A stretch of DNA of 64,000 nucleotides, from NCBI GenBank assembly GCA_902762305.1, contig CACWNW010000001.1:186001-250000 (forward strand). Direction: 5' to 3'. The notes beneath the pieces were generated by a model. The model had not been told where the DNA came from. It searched no databases and saw only the letters and a list, made by a program, of their open reading frames with translations. The translations under genes and the position numbers were made by a program. Of this stretch, positions 34,499 through 44,017 are shown in pieces. Position 1 is the first letter of the stretch; each line of letters begins with the position of its first letter. This DNA comes from Fibrobacter succinogenes (GTDB lineage: Bacteria > Fibrobacterota > Fibrobacteria > Fibrobacterales > Fibrobacteraceae).

Positions 34499-35442
34499 AA
34501 CGCAAGCCCCTCGCGCTTCTGGATTCCGCGCATAAAGTCTGCGACAGGCATCGGCTTCTTGCCTTCGGCCTGGATTTCGAGGACTTCGAGGATTCCCTCT
34601 CCCGTACCGACGAACAGGCGGTTTTCCTTAAATTCTATGGATCCCGGAGCAAGATTCGATACGCCCGGAAGAGCCTTGCAAGTCCCCACGCCGACCACAT
34701 CCGTCTTGCGCAGGTAAACCGTACGGCCCGAAAGCGTCGCATATCCACCCGGCCACGGATTGAAGGCGCGGATACGGTTATGGATGACAATTGCCGGCAG
34801 CGCAAAATCGATGCGGCCTTCTTCTTTCTTGAGCTTGGGTGCACCGGAAGCCTGCGCATGGTCCTGCGTCAGGTCCTTCTCGCAGCCATTTTCCAATTGC
34901 GCGATAGCTTCGTCGAGCGCCTCGCAACCGGGAGCGACCATCTTCTCGAGCAGGCTCGCGGTCGTATCCTGGTGGTCGATTTTCACGACCTTCTGCGAAA
35001 GAATCGGGCCATGGTCCATCTTCTCGTCGAGGCGGAAAACCGTAACCCCCGTCTCGGGAAGGCCATCGGCAATCGCGCGCTGGACCGGAGCCGCACCGCG
35101 GTACTTGGGCAGCATGCTCCCGTGCACATTCACCGCACCGAATTTCGCAACCGCGAGAATGTTCTTCGGCAAAATGGAATAAGCGACAACAACAAACAGG
35201 TCGGCCCCGAACGAACGCAAATCGGCCTCAAATTCGGGAGCCTTCAAATCGAGCGGCTGCAACACAGGAAGCCCGTATTCAAGTGCAAGCTGCTTGACCG
35301 GCGGAGGCGTCAATACGCGCCCGCGACCTGCGGGCCTGTCGGGCTGGGTGACAACAGCCACCACGTCAATACCATCAGATTCCTTAAGATGCTTCAAGAA
35401 GCAAGCCGCGAATTCCGGCGTTCCCATAAAAACTACTTTCAT
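34492..35442 (-). CDS. fmt: Methionyl-tRNA formyltransferase
   Basis: 316 aa from ATG 35442 (MKVVFMGTPEFA). It formylates initiator Met-tRNA with 10-formyl-THF. Catalytic Asn-His-Asp are visible: NVHGSMLPKYRGAAP carries Asn and His, and VFRLDEKMDHGPIL carries the Asp. A PDRPAGRG flexible-loop segment and the C-terminal OB-like domain with AFNPWPGGYA are also present. Typical length. No def gene is adjacent. Third gene of the coaX-led operon, 33 bases after the MATE gene. Confidence 0.96.
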   Translation of the reverse strand: MKVVFMGTPEFAACFLKHLKESDGIDVVAVVTQPDRPAGRGRVLTPPPVKQLALEYGLPVLQPLDLKAPEFEADLRSFGADLFVVVAYSILPKNILAVAKFGAVNVHGSMLPKYRGAAPVQRAIADGLPETGVTVFRLDEKMDHGPILSQKVVKIDHQDTTASLLEKMVAPGCEALDEAIAQLENGCEKDLTQDHAQASGAPKLKKEEGRIDFALPAIVIHNRIRAFNPWPGGYATLSGRTVYLRKTDVVGVGTCKALPGVSNLAPGSIEFKENRLFVGTGEGILEVLEIQAEGKKPMPVADFMRGIQKREGLAFC

Positions 35443-35475
35443 ATGGTACAATATAGAAAGAAAATTTCAGGAAAT

Positions 35476-36873
35476 CTACGACGCGCTTTCCAGCACATGC
35501 TTGCGCCATTTTCCGCTCTTCCAGCGCCGCCAGAAAATGAGCGGCACCGTACTGTAAACGGCGACAACGGCAATCCAGGCGTAATGCGCCGGCAGTTCGA
35601 ACACGTAGGCGGCGACATACAGCGCGAGGGCGACAAACCAGTTCATCACGGCACTTGCTACCATCACCCAAAATGTGTCACCCGCACCGCGCAAGGCACC
35701 CGCATAGATGACCAGGAGCACCTCGACAAAAATGTAGAGAGCAGCAAAGCGCAGCATGAATATGCCCATCGGCCTCGCATCGGCAAAAATGGCAAGCGCT
35801 TCCGCCGAAGCCTCCATGGCATCGGGCTGGAAGACATCCGTAAGCACGCCCGGCAAGAAGACGAACAGCACGCCGATTATCACCGAATAGCCCCACCCCA
35901 AGCGAAGCCCCGAATAAGTGGACCTGTTCGCAGCCGCACCGTTCTTCGCGCCCACATAACGCCCCACGAGGCTTGTCGAGGCCACCTCCAACCCCATGAG
36001 CGGCACATACGCCACCATGTCCCAGTTGAACATCACCGACGATGCCGTCGCCGCCTCGGGGCCGAGCGCATGGAACATCAGGATAAGCAACTGGAACGCC
36101 GCCATATTCAGAAACATCTCGACACCCGACGGGATCCCCTTCCGCAAGAGTTCACGGCAAAGTGGCCAGCTGAACGCAAACGCATTGCGCGTGCGGAACC
36201 GCCTATGGCACGACTTACTGAAAAATTTCGCGAACAATATAATCGTCGAGACCGCATTCCCGATCAGGGTGCCGTAGGCAGCCCCCGCGATACCTAAAGC
36301 AGGAACCGGTCCCAAGCCGAAAATCAGCACGAAGTTGCAGACCACGTTCACAACCATGCCCACGAACGCCGCCTGCATCACAATCTTGGTTTCACCGATA
36401 CCGCTAAAGAAGCACGGAGCCGCATTGCGCACCAGGGTGATTATCCCGCCAAGCATCAATATATTGAAATAGGTCTTCTGGTACTCCAGCTGGTCTGCCG
36501 GCAGGTGCTCGAGCCCGAATACAAAATGCCCCACCGGGATTGTCAAGTAAAGCAGCGGAACACAGGCGAGCGAAAGGTAAACCGCCTGCATGAACACGCG
36601 AGCGCAATCCCAGCGCTGTTTCGCCCCCAGGCGCTGCGCCACCATTGCCGTCGTGTAGCTCACCGCCCCCGTGAAAAACATCGTAAGCGCAAGCTGTACC
36701 GCGCCGGCGCCGAGGGCAGCATTCATCTCGGCAGGCCCGAGTTTAGAAAGGAAGAGGCGGTCGATAAACGTCATGAACGTATCGAACGACATCGAGAGGA
36801 GCATCGGGAGCGCCACCACAAGCACGTCCCGAACACCGCCTCGCTTCTTGAGCGCAAGCGAACTATTCGTCAT
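35476..36873 (-). CDS. MATE-family efflux transporter
   Basis: 465 aa from ATG 36873, overlapping the coaX stop by 11 bases. Twelve hydrophobic segments form two similar halves. N-terminal MLLSMSFDTFMTFIDRLFLSKLG and AAMVAQRLGAKQR-type signatures, and GIPSGVEMFLN with LVGRYVGAKNG in the second half, are MATE features. These inner-membrane antiporters use Na+ or H+ gradients to export drugs or metabolites. Substrate unknown. Position between coaX and fmt appears incidental. Confidence 0.9.
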   Translation of the reverse strand: MTNSSLALKKRGGVRDVLVVALPMLLSMSFDTFMTFIDRLFLSKLGPAEMNAALGAGAVQLALTMFFTGAVSYTTAMVAQRLGAKQRWDCARVFMQAVYLSLACVPLLYLTIPVGHFVFGLEHLPADQLEYQKTYFNILMLGGIITLVRNAAPCFFSGIGETKIVMQAAFVGMVVNVVCNFVLIFGLGPVPALGIAGAAYGTLIGNAVSTIILFAKFFSKSCHRRFRTRNAFAFSWPLCRELLRKGIPSGVEMFLNMAAFQLLILMFHALGPEAATASSVMFNWDMVAYVPLMGLEVASTSLVGRYVGAKNGAAANRSTYSGLRLGWGYSVIIGVLFVFLPGVLTDVFQPDAMEASAEALAIFADARPMGIFMLRFAALYIFVEVLLVIYAGALRGAGDTFWVMVASAVMNWFVALALYVAAYVFELPAHYAWIAVVAVYSTVPLIFWRRWKSGKWRKHVLESAS

Positions 36874-37693
36874 CAGATTCACGGTCTATTTCGGCAGCAC
36901 CGTTCCCGCGGAGAGCCACGAGACGCACGCCGTTCAGAGTCAAATAAGGATCGTAAGTATCGATAACCTTGCTATGCCCCATGACCATCTGGCCCCATCC
37001 GCCCGTAGCGAAAACAGGAACCTTCTTCTTGCCCATCTCGGCCTTGATTTTTTCGACCAGAGATTCGAGCTCTGCCATGAACCCGTACAGCAACCCAGCA
37101 CGGATGGCATCGTCAGTATTATTCGCAATCACATGGTCGGGCCATTCGATACTCACCGGCATCAGGCGCGCCGCCTTCTCGGTCAGCACATCCAAGCTGG
37201 CGCTGATTCCCGGGATAATGATACCGCCGGCAAAGCCACCATCCTTCATCACATCAAACGTCGTCGCCGTACCCATATCCACCACGATGGCATCCTTGTA
37301 GCCGCGGTCCCGCAGCGCAATCACGTTGCAAAGGCGGTCGGCACCGAGCGAGGCCGGGTTCGGGTAGGCGATCGGGCAGCCCAGGCAATTTCTGGAACTC
37401 ACCACCTGCACGGGGCGTTTGAGGAGCGCCTGCAAAGCCTTGATCCAGGGGCGTTCCAGAGCGGGCACCACCGTAGAGAGGCCCACATGTGTAATTTCCG
37501 ACGGCTTAATCTTGGAAAAACGGACGAGACCGCCAATACGGTTCATCACCTCGTCGCTCGTCGTCTCCTTGCGGGTGGTAAGCCTCCAGTGGTCCACCAC
37601 CTTGTCGCCCTTAAAAATACCCAAAACCGTGTGGGAGTTACCCACATCCACCGCGAAAGATATCGTATCCGACTTTTTCAAATTCTTCTTCAT
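36863..37693 (-). CDS. coaX: Type III pantothenate kinase
   Basis: 276 aa using ATG 37693 (MKKNLKKSDTISFAVDVGNSH); an upstream TTG at 37717 would add eight residues. ASKHA-fold phosphate loops VDVGNSHTVLGIF and VVDMGTATTFDV, the GADRLCNVIALRDRG segment and FATGGWGQMVMG define CoaX, the ATP-requiring, feedback-resistant first enzyme of CoA synthesis. coaD is at 1.8 kb. First gene of the minus-strand operon running to 30.9 kb. Divergent from the EamA transporter 47 bp away. Confidence 0.94.
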   Translation of the reverse strand: MKKNLKKSDTISFAVDVGNSHTVLGIFKGDKVVDHWRLTTRKETTSDEVMNRIGGLVRFSKIKPSEITHVGLSTVVPALERPWIKALQALLKRPVQVVSSRNCLGCPIAYPNPASLGADRLCNVIALRDRGYKDAIVVDMGTATTFDVMKDGGFAGGIIIPGISASLDVLTEKAARLMPVSIEWPDHVIANNTDDAIRAGLLYGFMAELESLVEKIKAEMGKKKVPVFATGGWGQMVMGHSKVIDTYDPYLTLNGVRLVALRGNGAAEIDRESDDE

Positions 37694-37740
37694 GCGCAAA
37701 TCACTATTTTGCGGCAAAAGATAGAAATTTGAGAACGCAA

Positions 37741-38676
37741 ATGATTGCTATATATGCTTCTATGGCTAATTTAGGCTACACATTCCTGCTCATCCTGACA
37801 GCCGCAATCTGGGGATCGGGCTTTGTCGCCCAAATCGAAGGGAACGCTTTCGGGCCATTCGCTTTCTCGTGCATCCGCTGCTTTATCGCCACAGGATTCC
37901 TGGCCCTAATCTTCAAGATTCTCGATGCGTTCGGCAAGAGCCCCCGCAGGCCGCGCAACCGCAAAGAATCATGGCTGCACTGGAAAGCGGGATTCTTTTG
38001 CGGGCTTGCACTCTGCACCGCAATGAACCTGCAGCAACTCGGGATGTTCCTCGGGACTCCCGCCGGGAAATCAGGGTTCCTCACCGCATGCTACATCGTA
38101 CTTGTGCCTGTCGTAAGTTTATTCCTGGGCAAACGCACATCCATCAAGACATGGATCTGTATCGCCATCACGACAGCAGGGCTATACCTGCTCTGCGTCA
38201 AGGACGGCTTTTCAATCGAACTTTCAGACAGCGTTTCGCTCCTATGCGCGCTCGCCTTCTCATTCCACATCCTTGTCATTGACAAGTTCGTAAATCACGT
38301 GGATCCGATTCGTGTCTCGGCAATCCAGTTCCTGACCATCGGCGTATTGACGGCCCCCCTGATGATTGTATTCGACCTGAAATTTCCGGCAATGGACTTC
38401 GGCACCGTAATCGCAGCCTTCGGGAACCCTTATGCAATAGCGGGCCTTGCATTTGCCGCCCTATGTTCCAGCGGTATCGCCTACACGCTGCAAATTGTCG
38501 CTCAGGACAAAATCAACCCCACCATCGCCTCGCTCACGATGAGCCTGGAATCGGTATTCGCCGTCCTTGCGGGCTGGGCAATCCTGGGGGAACAGCTTTC
38601 AGCCCGCGAGATTTGCGGCTGTGCAATCATGATGGTCGCCATCGTGATTGCGCAAATCAAGCCCGTATCTTCTTAA
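37741..38676 (+). CDS. EamA/DMT-family transporter
   Basis: 311 aa; ATG 37741 chosen over TTG 37729 and ATG 37762. Ten predicted helices in two EamA repeats: ILTAAIWGSGFVAQ at the start of repeat 1 and the second repeat ending SLTMSLESVFAVLAGWAILGEQLS, a typical DMT closing motif. Probable inner-membrane exporter of small metabolites; substrate unknown. Its 3' end overlaps the convergent NhaC gene by 20 bases. Confidence 0.9.
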   Translation: MIAIYASMANLGYTFLLILTAAIWGSGFVAQIEGNAFGPFAFSCIRCFIATGFLALIFKILDAFGKSPRRPRNRKESWLHWKAGFFCGLALCTAMNLQQLGMFLGTPAGKSGFLTACYIVLVPVVSLFLGKRTSIKTWICIAITTAGLYLLCVKDGFSIELSDSVSLLCALAFSFHILVIDKFVNHVDPIRVSAIQFLTIGVLTAPLMIVFDLKFPAMDFGTVIAAFGNPYAIAGLAFAALCSSGIAYTLQIVAQDKINPTIASLTMSLESVFAVLAGWAILGEQLSAREICGCAIMMVAIVIAQIKPVSS

Positions 38677-40171
38677 TGATAAGGACTCCCACAACAATAA
38701 TCGCAAAGCCTATCGCCAGCGAAAGGGCCGCACTCCGCGTAAAACCGACAACAAGATAGCAGATAAAGCTCACGCCCGCAACGGAAAGCGCATAGGGCAG
38801 CTGCGTATTCACGTGATTCACATGGTTACAGCCCGCACCGGCACTCGCCATAATCGTCGTATCGGAAATCGGAGATATATGGTCGCCACAGACGGCACCC
38901 GCCATGCATGCCGAAATAGAAATAACCATCAAATTCGGATCGATACCCGAAAAAGCCGCAACCACAATCGGAATCAAGATGCCGAACGTCCCCCACGAAG
39001 TTCCCGTCGAGAACGCGAGCCCCACACCGATAAGGAAGATGATGGCCGGCATCAAGTTCATAAAGCCCACAGCACTTCCCGAGATGAGACCCGCCACAAA
39101 ATCTTTTGCACCGAGCGTGTCGGTAACGCCCTTCAGGCTCCAGGCAAGCACAAGAATCAGGATTGCGGGAACCATCGACTTGAAGCCTTCGGGCACGCAT
39201 TCCAGGCACTTACCCAACTTCATAACACGGCGCCCCAAGTACCAAATCACCGTCACAACGAATGCGCCAAAACTACCGATTACAAGACCCACCGAGGCAT
39301 CGCTCGCCCCAAATGCATCGACAAAACCCTTATGCGCCATGCCGCTCGAGAAGTATCCTCCCGTATAAACTAATCCGGCCACGCACAGGACAACCAAGAC
39401 GACAATCGGGAAAATCAAATCAAGAACCGTTCCACGCGAATCTTCGCGCTTCAAGGACTGCGTCTGCGCAGCAAGTTTTTCTGCCGCAGTCTCATATTTC
39501 TTCATCGGGCCAAAATCCACCTTCAAAAGAATCAGCGAAAACAAGGCGATAATGGTCAATAGCGCATAAAAATTATAGGGTATCGATTTTACGAACAACC
39601 CAAGGCCGTCTTCACCTTCGACAAAACCGGTCACCGCTGCAGCCCACGAACTAATCGGCGCAATAATACATATCGGTGCTGCCGTAGCATCGATCAAGTA
39701 CGCAAGTTTTTCGTGACTCACCTTGAATTTGTCCGTAACAGGGCGCATCACGCTACCCACCGTGAGGCAGTTGAAGTAGTCATCCACAAAGATTAAGAGG
39801 CCCAAGATAACCGTCGCAAGCTGAACCCCCATCTTGGACTTGATATGCTGCCCCGCCCATTCTCCGAAAGCGGCCGCGCCACCGGATTTATTCATCAAGG
39901 CAACCATAGCACCCAGAACTACAAGGAAAAAGAGAATGCCCACGTTCCACGGGTCAGACACCTGCTTGATCATACCGTTCTTGAACACGGCTTCCAGAAA
40001 ATGCGGGAAATTACCTTCACTAATGAGCAGGCCGCCCATCAATACGCCCAAGAACAGGGACGAGTAGACTTCCTTGGTAATTAAGGCAAGGACAATCGCC
40101 ACGACCGAGGGCACAAGTGCCCAGAACGTTCCATGAAAGTAGGATACAAACTCAACAGCCTGTTGTTCCAT
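38657..40171 (-). CDS. NhaC-family Na+/H+ antiporter-like transporter
   Basis: 504 aa from ATG 40171, which has AAGGAG ten bases upstream. About twelve transmembrane segments. LLIFVDDYFNCLTVGSVMRP, IAPISSWAAAVTGF and STGTSWGTFGILIPI with GDHISPISDTTIM are the conserved membrane motifs of the NhaC/YuiF group. Members exchange Na+ for H+ or, in some branches, amino acids or malate for lactate, so the ion pair is not certain. Convergent overlap with the EamA gene. Confidence 0.88.
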   Translation of the reverse strand: MEQQAVEFVSYFHGTFWALVPSVVAIVLALITKEVYSSLFLGVLMGGLLISEGNFPHFLEAVFKNGMIKQVSDPWNVGILFFLVVLGAMVALMNKSGGAAAFGEWAGQHIKSKMGVQLATVILGLLIFVDDYFNCLTVGSVMRPVTDKFKVSHEKLAYLIDATAAPICIIAPISSWAAAVTGFVEGEDGLGLFVKSIPYNFYALLTIIALFSLILLKVDFGPMKKYETAAEKLAAQTQSLKREDSRGTVLDLIFPIVVLVVLCVAGLVYTGGYFSSGMAHKGFVDAFGASDASVGLVIGSFGAFVVTVIWYLGRRVMKLGKCLECVPEGFKSMVPAILILVLAWSLKGVTDTLGAKDFVAGLISGSAVGFMNLMPAIIFLIGVGLAFSTGTSWGTFGILIPIVVAAFSGIDPNLMVISISACMAGAVCGDHISPISDTTIMASAGAGCNHVNHVNTQLPYALSVAGVSFICYLVVGFTRSAALSLAIGFAIIVVGVLIIKKIRA

Positions 40172-40231
40172 AAAACACTCCTTGGGTTTGCAAGGAATAT
40201 AAAAAAACAAGCCCTTGGTGGTTTTATTCCA

Positions 40232-41095
40232 CTAGATTCGCATCGAAATATCGAGCGCTTTAACGCTGTGCGTGAGCGCACCGACCGAAATGTAGTCGAG
40301 GCCGAGCGTCGCGATTTCCTTCGCGCGTTCGAGCGTCATGTTGCCGGAGCCTTCCACCAGGCACGGATCACCGCTTTCCTTGATAATCTTCAGGGCCTCG
40401 GCCATCATCTCGTTGCTCATGTTGTCGAGCATGATGACGTCCACACCCTTGTTCAAAAGAGCGCGCAGCTGGTCGAAGTTTTCGACTTCCATCTCGACCA
40501 TCAAGTTCTGCTTGTTGTTCTTCTTCACGACCTCGAGCGCCTGGAGCACGCCACCCGCGGCGGCGATGTGGTTGTCCTTCACGAGCACCATGTCGAAGAG
40601 CCCCATACGGTGGTTGGAACCGCCACCCACGCGCACGGCATACTTCTGCAGCGTGCGGAAACCGGGAACGGTCTTGCGCGTATCGAGCACCTTGGTCTTG
40701 CCGCCCTTCAGGGCTTCCTGGAAGGTATGCGCGACAGTCGCCACGCCCGAAAGCTGCTGGATAAAGTTCAGGAGAGTGCGTTCGCCAGTCAGAAGTTCAT
40801 GCGTCGTGCCGTCCATTTCGGCAATCAGGTCGCCCTTCTTGACGACATCGCCGTCTTTCTTGTGGAGCGTCACCTTCACGCTGGCCTTCAGTTCCTGGAA
40901 CACGAGTTCGATGACCGGGAGGCCGGCGAGCACGCCGTCTTCCTTGGCAATCAGGCGAGCATGCTGCTTCTGATCGGCAGGGATAGTCCATTCGCTGGTG
41001 ACATCGCCCGTACGCACGTCTTCGGCAAGCGCCAAGCGGATCATCGTGAGAGCATCTTCTACAGGGAAAACGGGTGTTGAGCAATCTCCATACAT
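40232..41095 (-). CDS. nadC: Nicotinate-nucleotide pyrophosphorylase (carboxylating)
   Basis: 287 aa, typical. It converts quinolinate plus PRPP to nicotinate mononucleotide in de novo NAD synthesis. Family signatures: ALAEDVRTGDVTSEWTI at the N-terminus, ERTLLNFIQQLSGVAT, LDTRKTVPGFR, GGGSNHRMGLFDMVLVKDNH and the phosphate-binding VEGSGNMTLERAKEIATLG. nadA and nadB are not in the window. The 77-bp gap upstream holds a repeat and probably the start of a transcript. Confidence 0.96.
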   Translation of the reverse strand: MYGDCSTPVFPVEDALTMIRLALAEDVRTGDVTSEWTIPADQKQHARLIAKEDGVLAGLPVIELVFQELKASVKVTLHKKDGDVVKKGDLIAEMDGTTHELLTGERTLLNFIQQLSGVATVAHTFQEALKGGKTKVLDTRKTVPGFRTLQKYAVRVGGGSNHRMGLFDMVLVKDNHIAAAGGVLQALEVVKKNNKQNLMVEMEVENFDQLRALLNKGVDVIMLDNMSNEMMAEALKIIKESGDPCLVEGSGNMTLERAKEIATLGLDYISVGALTHSVKALDISMRI

Positions 41096-41104
41096 AACTT
41101 AACT

Positions 41105-41172
41105 TCCTGTTGTCAAAATGTGTAATGTGAAATATTTTTCATCAATCATTCCACATTCGTCATCTCACATCG
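41105..41172. repeat. ATGTGTAATGTGAAAT / CACATTC-type intergenic repeat
   Basis: Between nadC and the sugar transferase gene: a run of ATGTGTAATGTGAAAT, then CATTCCACATTCGTCATCTCACATC, partly self-complementary. The same vocabulary of units occurs at 45190-45266 and 47440-47500. Confidence 0.6.
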
Positions 41173-42624
41173 CTATTGTGCTCCTTTACCGGTCAATACA
41201 ACATAGACCGTCCGCACAAGAATCTGGAAATCCAACAGCAGGCTCATGTTCTCGTAGTAGTACATGTCGTACTGCAACTTGATTTTCACGTCCTCCGTGC
41301 TGGTATCGTAATGGTGCCGCACCTGCGCCCAGCCGGTAAGGCCAGGTTTCATCTTGAGGCGGCTGATATAGAACGGAATTTCTTCGCGAAGCTTGCTGAT
41401 GAACACTGCACGCTCGGGACGCGGTCCCACCATGCTCATGTCGCCCTTCAGCACGCACAAAATCTGCGGAAGTTCATCGATGCGGGTCTTGCGCAGGAAC
41501 TTGCCAATCTTCGTTACGCGCGGGTCATCCTTGGTTGCCCACTGGGCGCCGAACTTTTCGGCATCGGTCCTCATGGTGCGGAACTTGTAAACCGTAAACG
41601 GCTTGCCGTACAGGCCGATGCGCTCCTGGGAATAGAAGACCGGGCCGCCATCCTGCAACTTGATGGCGATGGCAGCAAAAATCCACAGCGGGAAAGACGC
41701 CAAACCGATAAACCCGCCCACGACCAAATCCATGATGCGCTTCACGCGCACCTGCCACGGGGGCATCGTGAAAGCAAACAATTCCTGCAGTTCGAAGCCA
41801 TACACGAGATTCGCCTTGAACCGTCCGTTCACCACGGGGTAAAGTTCCGGAACAATATAGATGTGCAACGCCATCTCGCAAATCCACACGAGCACGCGCA
41901 TAATCTCTTGCGGCGAAGAACTTTCGTGCGCAATGACAATACCGGTCACATGGTACTTTTTCACGAGAGTCGACAAGTCTGAATACTTACCCAATACAGG
42001 GAAGCCGGCAAATTCGCGATCCATCACCTGGAAACGTTCATCCACGAAACCGACAACACGCTGGCCACGCTCCGGAGTATTCTTGAGGTCTTCGGCAACC
42101 TTGCGGCCAGCCTCGGTAGCACCAAGCACCAGAATGTTATTCGCACCGTAACCAAGGCGCAAGAGTCCGCGCAGGCACAGGTAGATAAACATCCTGAAGC
42201 TTGCGACAAGCACCATCGCAAGGCCACCGTAAATGAATATCCACGGGAAACGGGAACCATACAGGTAGCCTTCGCTCAACGGCATGTTGGCCGAGAACTT
42301 GGAGATGAACTCCGAACCGAAAAGGCATACGATAATAAGGACAATCCCGATAATGACACCGCGCAACACCCGCAAAATCTGGTGCGTTCGCGACATCAGG
42401 AGCCATGAACGGTAAAGCCCTGCACAAGTAAAGAGCACGAGCCAAGCGATATTGAGAAAAAGCCCCATGTGGGCATAATCCGCGAACAGCTTGGTCGGGT
42501 CATACTTGTCGGCAATCCACCCGCTATGGAACTGCACCCAAAAAGCGAGCATAAAGCATATGGAAAGCGCCACGAAATCCGAAAGGATAACGAGGATGCG
42601 TTCCAATGTGGCGGCGCGTATCAT
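41173..42624 (-). CDS. Polyprenyl-phosphate sugar-1-phosphate transferase (WbaP/WcaJ type)
   Basis: 483 aa. Four N-terminal transmembrane helices (about 10-120), then a CoA-binding-like Rossmann region ([18 protein letters not shown] near 165) and a C-terminal bacterial sugar transferase domain (about 290-483): [14 protein letters not shown] re-entrant helix, [44 protein letters not shown] and [10 protein letters not shown]. It transfers a hexose-1-phosphate from UDP-sugar to undecaprenyl phosphate, starting exopolysaccharide or O-antigen units at the inner membrane. A second transferase with a different N-terminus lies at 44.0 kb. Confidence 0.93.
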   Translation of the reverse strand: MIRAATLERILVILSDFVALSICFMLAFWVQFHSGWIADKYDPTKLFADYAHMGLFLNIAWLVLFTCAGLYRSWLLMSRTHQILRVLRGVIIGIVLIIVCLFGSEFISKFSANMPLSEGYLYGSRFPWIFIYGGLAMVLVASFRMFIYLCLRGLLRLGYGANNILVLGATEAGRKVAEDLKNTPERGQRVVGFVDERFQVMDREFAGFPVLGKYSDLSTLVKKYHVTGIVIAHESSSPQEIMRVLVWICEMALHIYIVPELYPVVNGRFKANLVYGFELQELFAFTMPPWQVRVKRIMDLVVGGFIGLASFPLWIFAAIAIKLQDGGPVFYSQERIGLYGKPFTVYKFRTMRTDAEKFGAQWATKDDPRVTKIGKFLRKTRIDELPQILCVLKGDMSMVGPRPERAVFISKLREEIPFYISRLKMKPGLTGWAQVRHHYDTSTEDVKIKLQYDMYYYENMSLLLDFQILVRTVYVVLTGKGAQ

Positions 42625-42667
42625 AATAGAATCAAACTACAAAAAAACAGGCCAAAAAGGCTACCCG

Positions 42668-43957
42668 CTATGCGAGGAAGCGGATAACCTGGCTCTTTTC
42701 GACGATTTCGGGCAGGGCGTCGATGGCGTCCACCGCCTTCGAGGCCTTGCAGTCCTGCGTTTTTTCGGTAATGACCACGATGGAAACCTTGCCCGGATCC
42801 TTCACGTTCTTCTGGATAATCGTCTCGATGGAGATGTTGTTCTCGGCAAGGACGCTCGTAATCTTCGCCAGCACGCCGCAAGCATCGCGGGAGGTAAAGC
42901 GCAGGTAGTAGCGGGCACTCGTCTCGGAGATAGGCACCAGCGTAGCGGAATTGTCGACGTTGAACCAGCCCATCGGGAGCGCCTTGCGGGATCCCTGATC
43001 CACGGAGCGGGCCAGGGAAACGAGGTCGGCTACCACGGCAGAGGCTGTCGGGAGGCGGCCAGCACCGGCACCGGTCTGGACCGTTTCGCCAAGGTTGTCG
43101 CACTTGAGGTAAACCGCGTTGATCACGCCGTTCACGTTCGAAAGCAGGTTCTCGTTAGAGACAAAGCACGGATGGACGCGGGCATCCACGCGGTCGCCGT
43201 CGCGGTGGTAAATGCCGAGAAGCTTCACGCAGCAGCCGAGTTCCTTGGCGAACGCGATATCCTGGGCAGTAATCTTGGAAATGCCGGTCACATGGATCTT
43301 CTCGAAATCCACGCGCTTGCCGCTGCAGAGGCTAGCAAGCAGGGCCGTCTTGTGGGCGGAGTCGATGCCTTCGATATCGAAGGTCGGGTCGGCTTCGGCA
43401 AAGCCGAGCTTCTGGGCGTCCTTCAGCACGACATCGAAGTCGAGGCCTTCGTCGGCCATGCGGCTCAGGATGTAGTTGCAGGTACCGTTGATGATGCAGC
43501 TCAGGTGTTCCACCGTAGAGCCGAGCAAACCTTCCTGAAGGCTGCGGATAATGGGAATGCCACCGCCAACCGCGGCTTCGAACAGGACATGCAGGCCCTT
43601 TTCGGCTGCAAGCGGGAAAATCTCGTGGCCGTACTTTGCAAGGAGCGCCTTGTTCGCGGTCACCACGTGCTTACCGGCATTGAGAGCCGCAAGGATCCAC
43701 TTGCGCGGCATGTTGTAGCCACCGGCAAGTTCCACGAGCACATCGATGTCGTCGCTTGCAATCATTTCGTCGGCGTTGGTCGAAACCTTGTAGCCCTTCG
43801 CCTTGTACGGGGCGACTTCTTCTTCGGACTTCGCGCAGATGCAGGCGAGTTCGAGTTCGACACCGAGCTTTTCCTTGTACTCGGCAATCTTCTGTTCAAG
43901 AATCTGAATGACACCGCCACCGACGGTTCCAGTACCAATAAGTCCAATACGCAGCAT
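42668..43957 (-). CDS. hom: Homoserine dehydrogenase
   Basis: 429 aa. An N-terminal NAD(P) loop LIGTGTVGGGVIQIL is followed by VVTANKALLAKYG, EAAVGGGIPIIRSLQEGL, NGTCNYILSRM and DPTFDIEGIDSAHKTALLAS, the homoserine dehydrogenase core with its catalytic Lys. A C-terminal ACT domain begins at about 350 (YLRFTSRDACGVLAKIT), indicating feedback control by an amino acid, probably threonine. It makes homoserine from aspartate semialdehyde for Thr and Met. Not fused to aspartokinase. Confidence 0.96.
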   Translation of the reverse strand: MLRIGLIGTGTVGGGVIQILEQKIAEYKEKLGVELELACICAKSEEEVAPYKAKGYKVSTNADEMIASDDIDVLVELAGGYNMPRKWILAALNAGKHVVTANKALLAKYGHEIFPLAAEKGLHVLFEAAVGGGIPIIRSLQEGLLGSTVEHLSCIINGTCNYILSRMADEGLDFDVVLKDAQKLGFAEADPTFDIEGIDSAHKTALLASLCSGKRVDFEKIHVTGISKITAQDIAFAKELGCCVKLLGIYHRDGDRVDARVHPCFVSNENLLSNVNGVINAVYLKCDNLGETVQTGAGAGRLPTASAVVADLVSLARSVDQGSRKALPMGWFNVDNSATLVPISETSARYYLRFTSRDACGVLAKITSVLAENNISIETIIQKNVKDPGKVSIVVITEKTQDCKASKAVDAIDALPEIVEKSQVIRFLA

Positions 43958-44017
43958 AATGCGTCTCCATTTTTAAATTTTTCGGGTGTAAATATAGGAA
44001 TTACTATATTTAATGTC

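Noticed and set aside
42491-44017. N-terminal 509 codons of a frame that runs into the sugar transferase
   Set aside because: Antisense to hom, which has complete homoserine dehydrogenase motifs; the true start of the transferase is ATG 44018.
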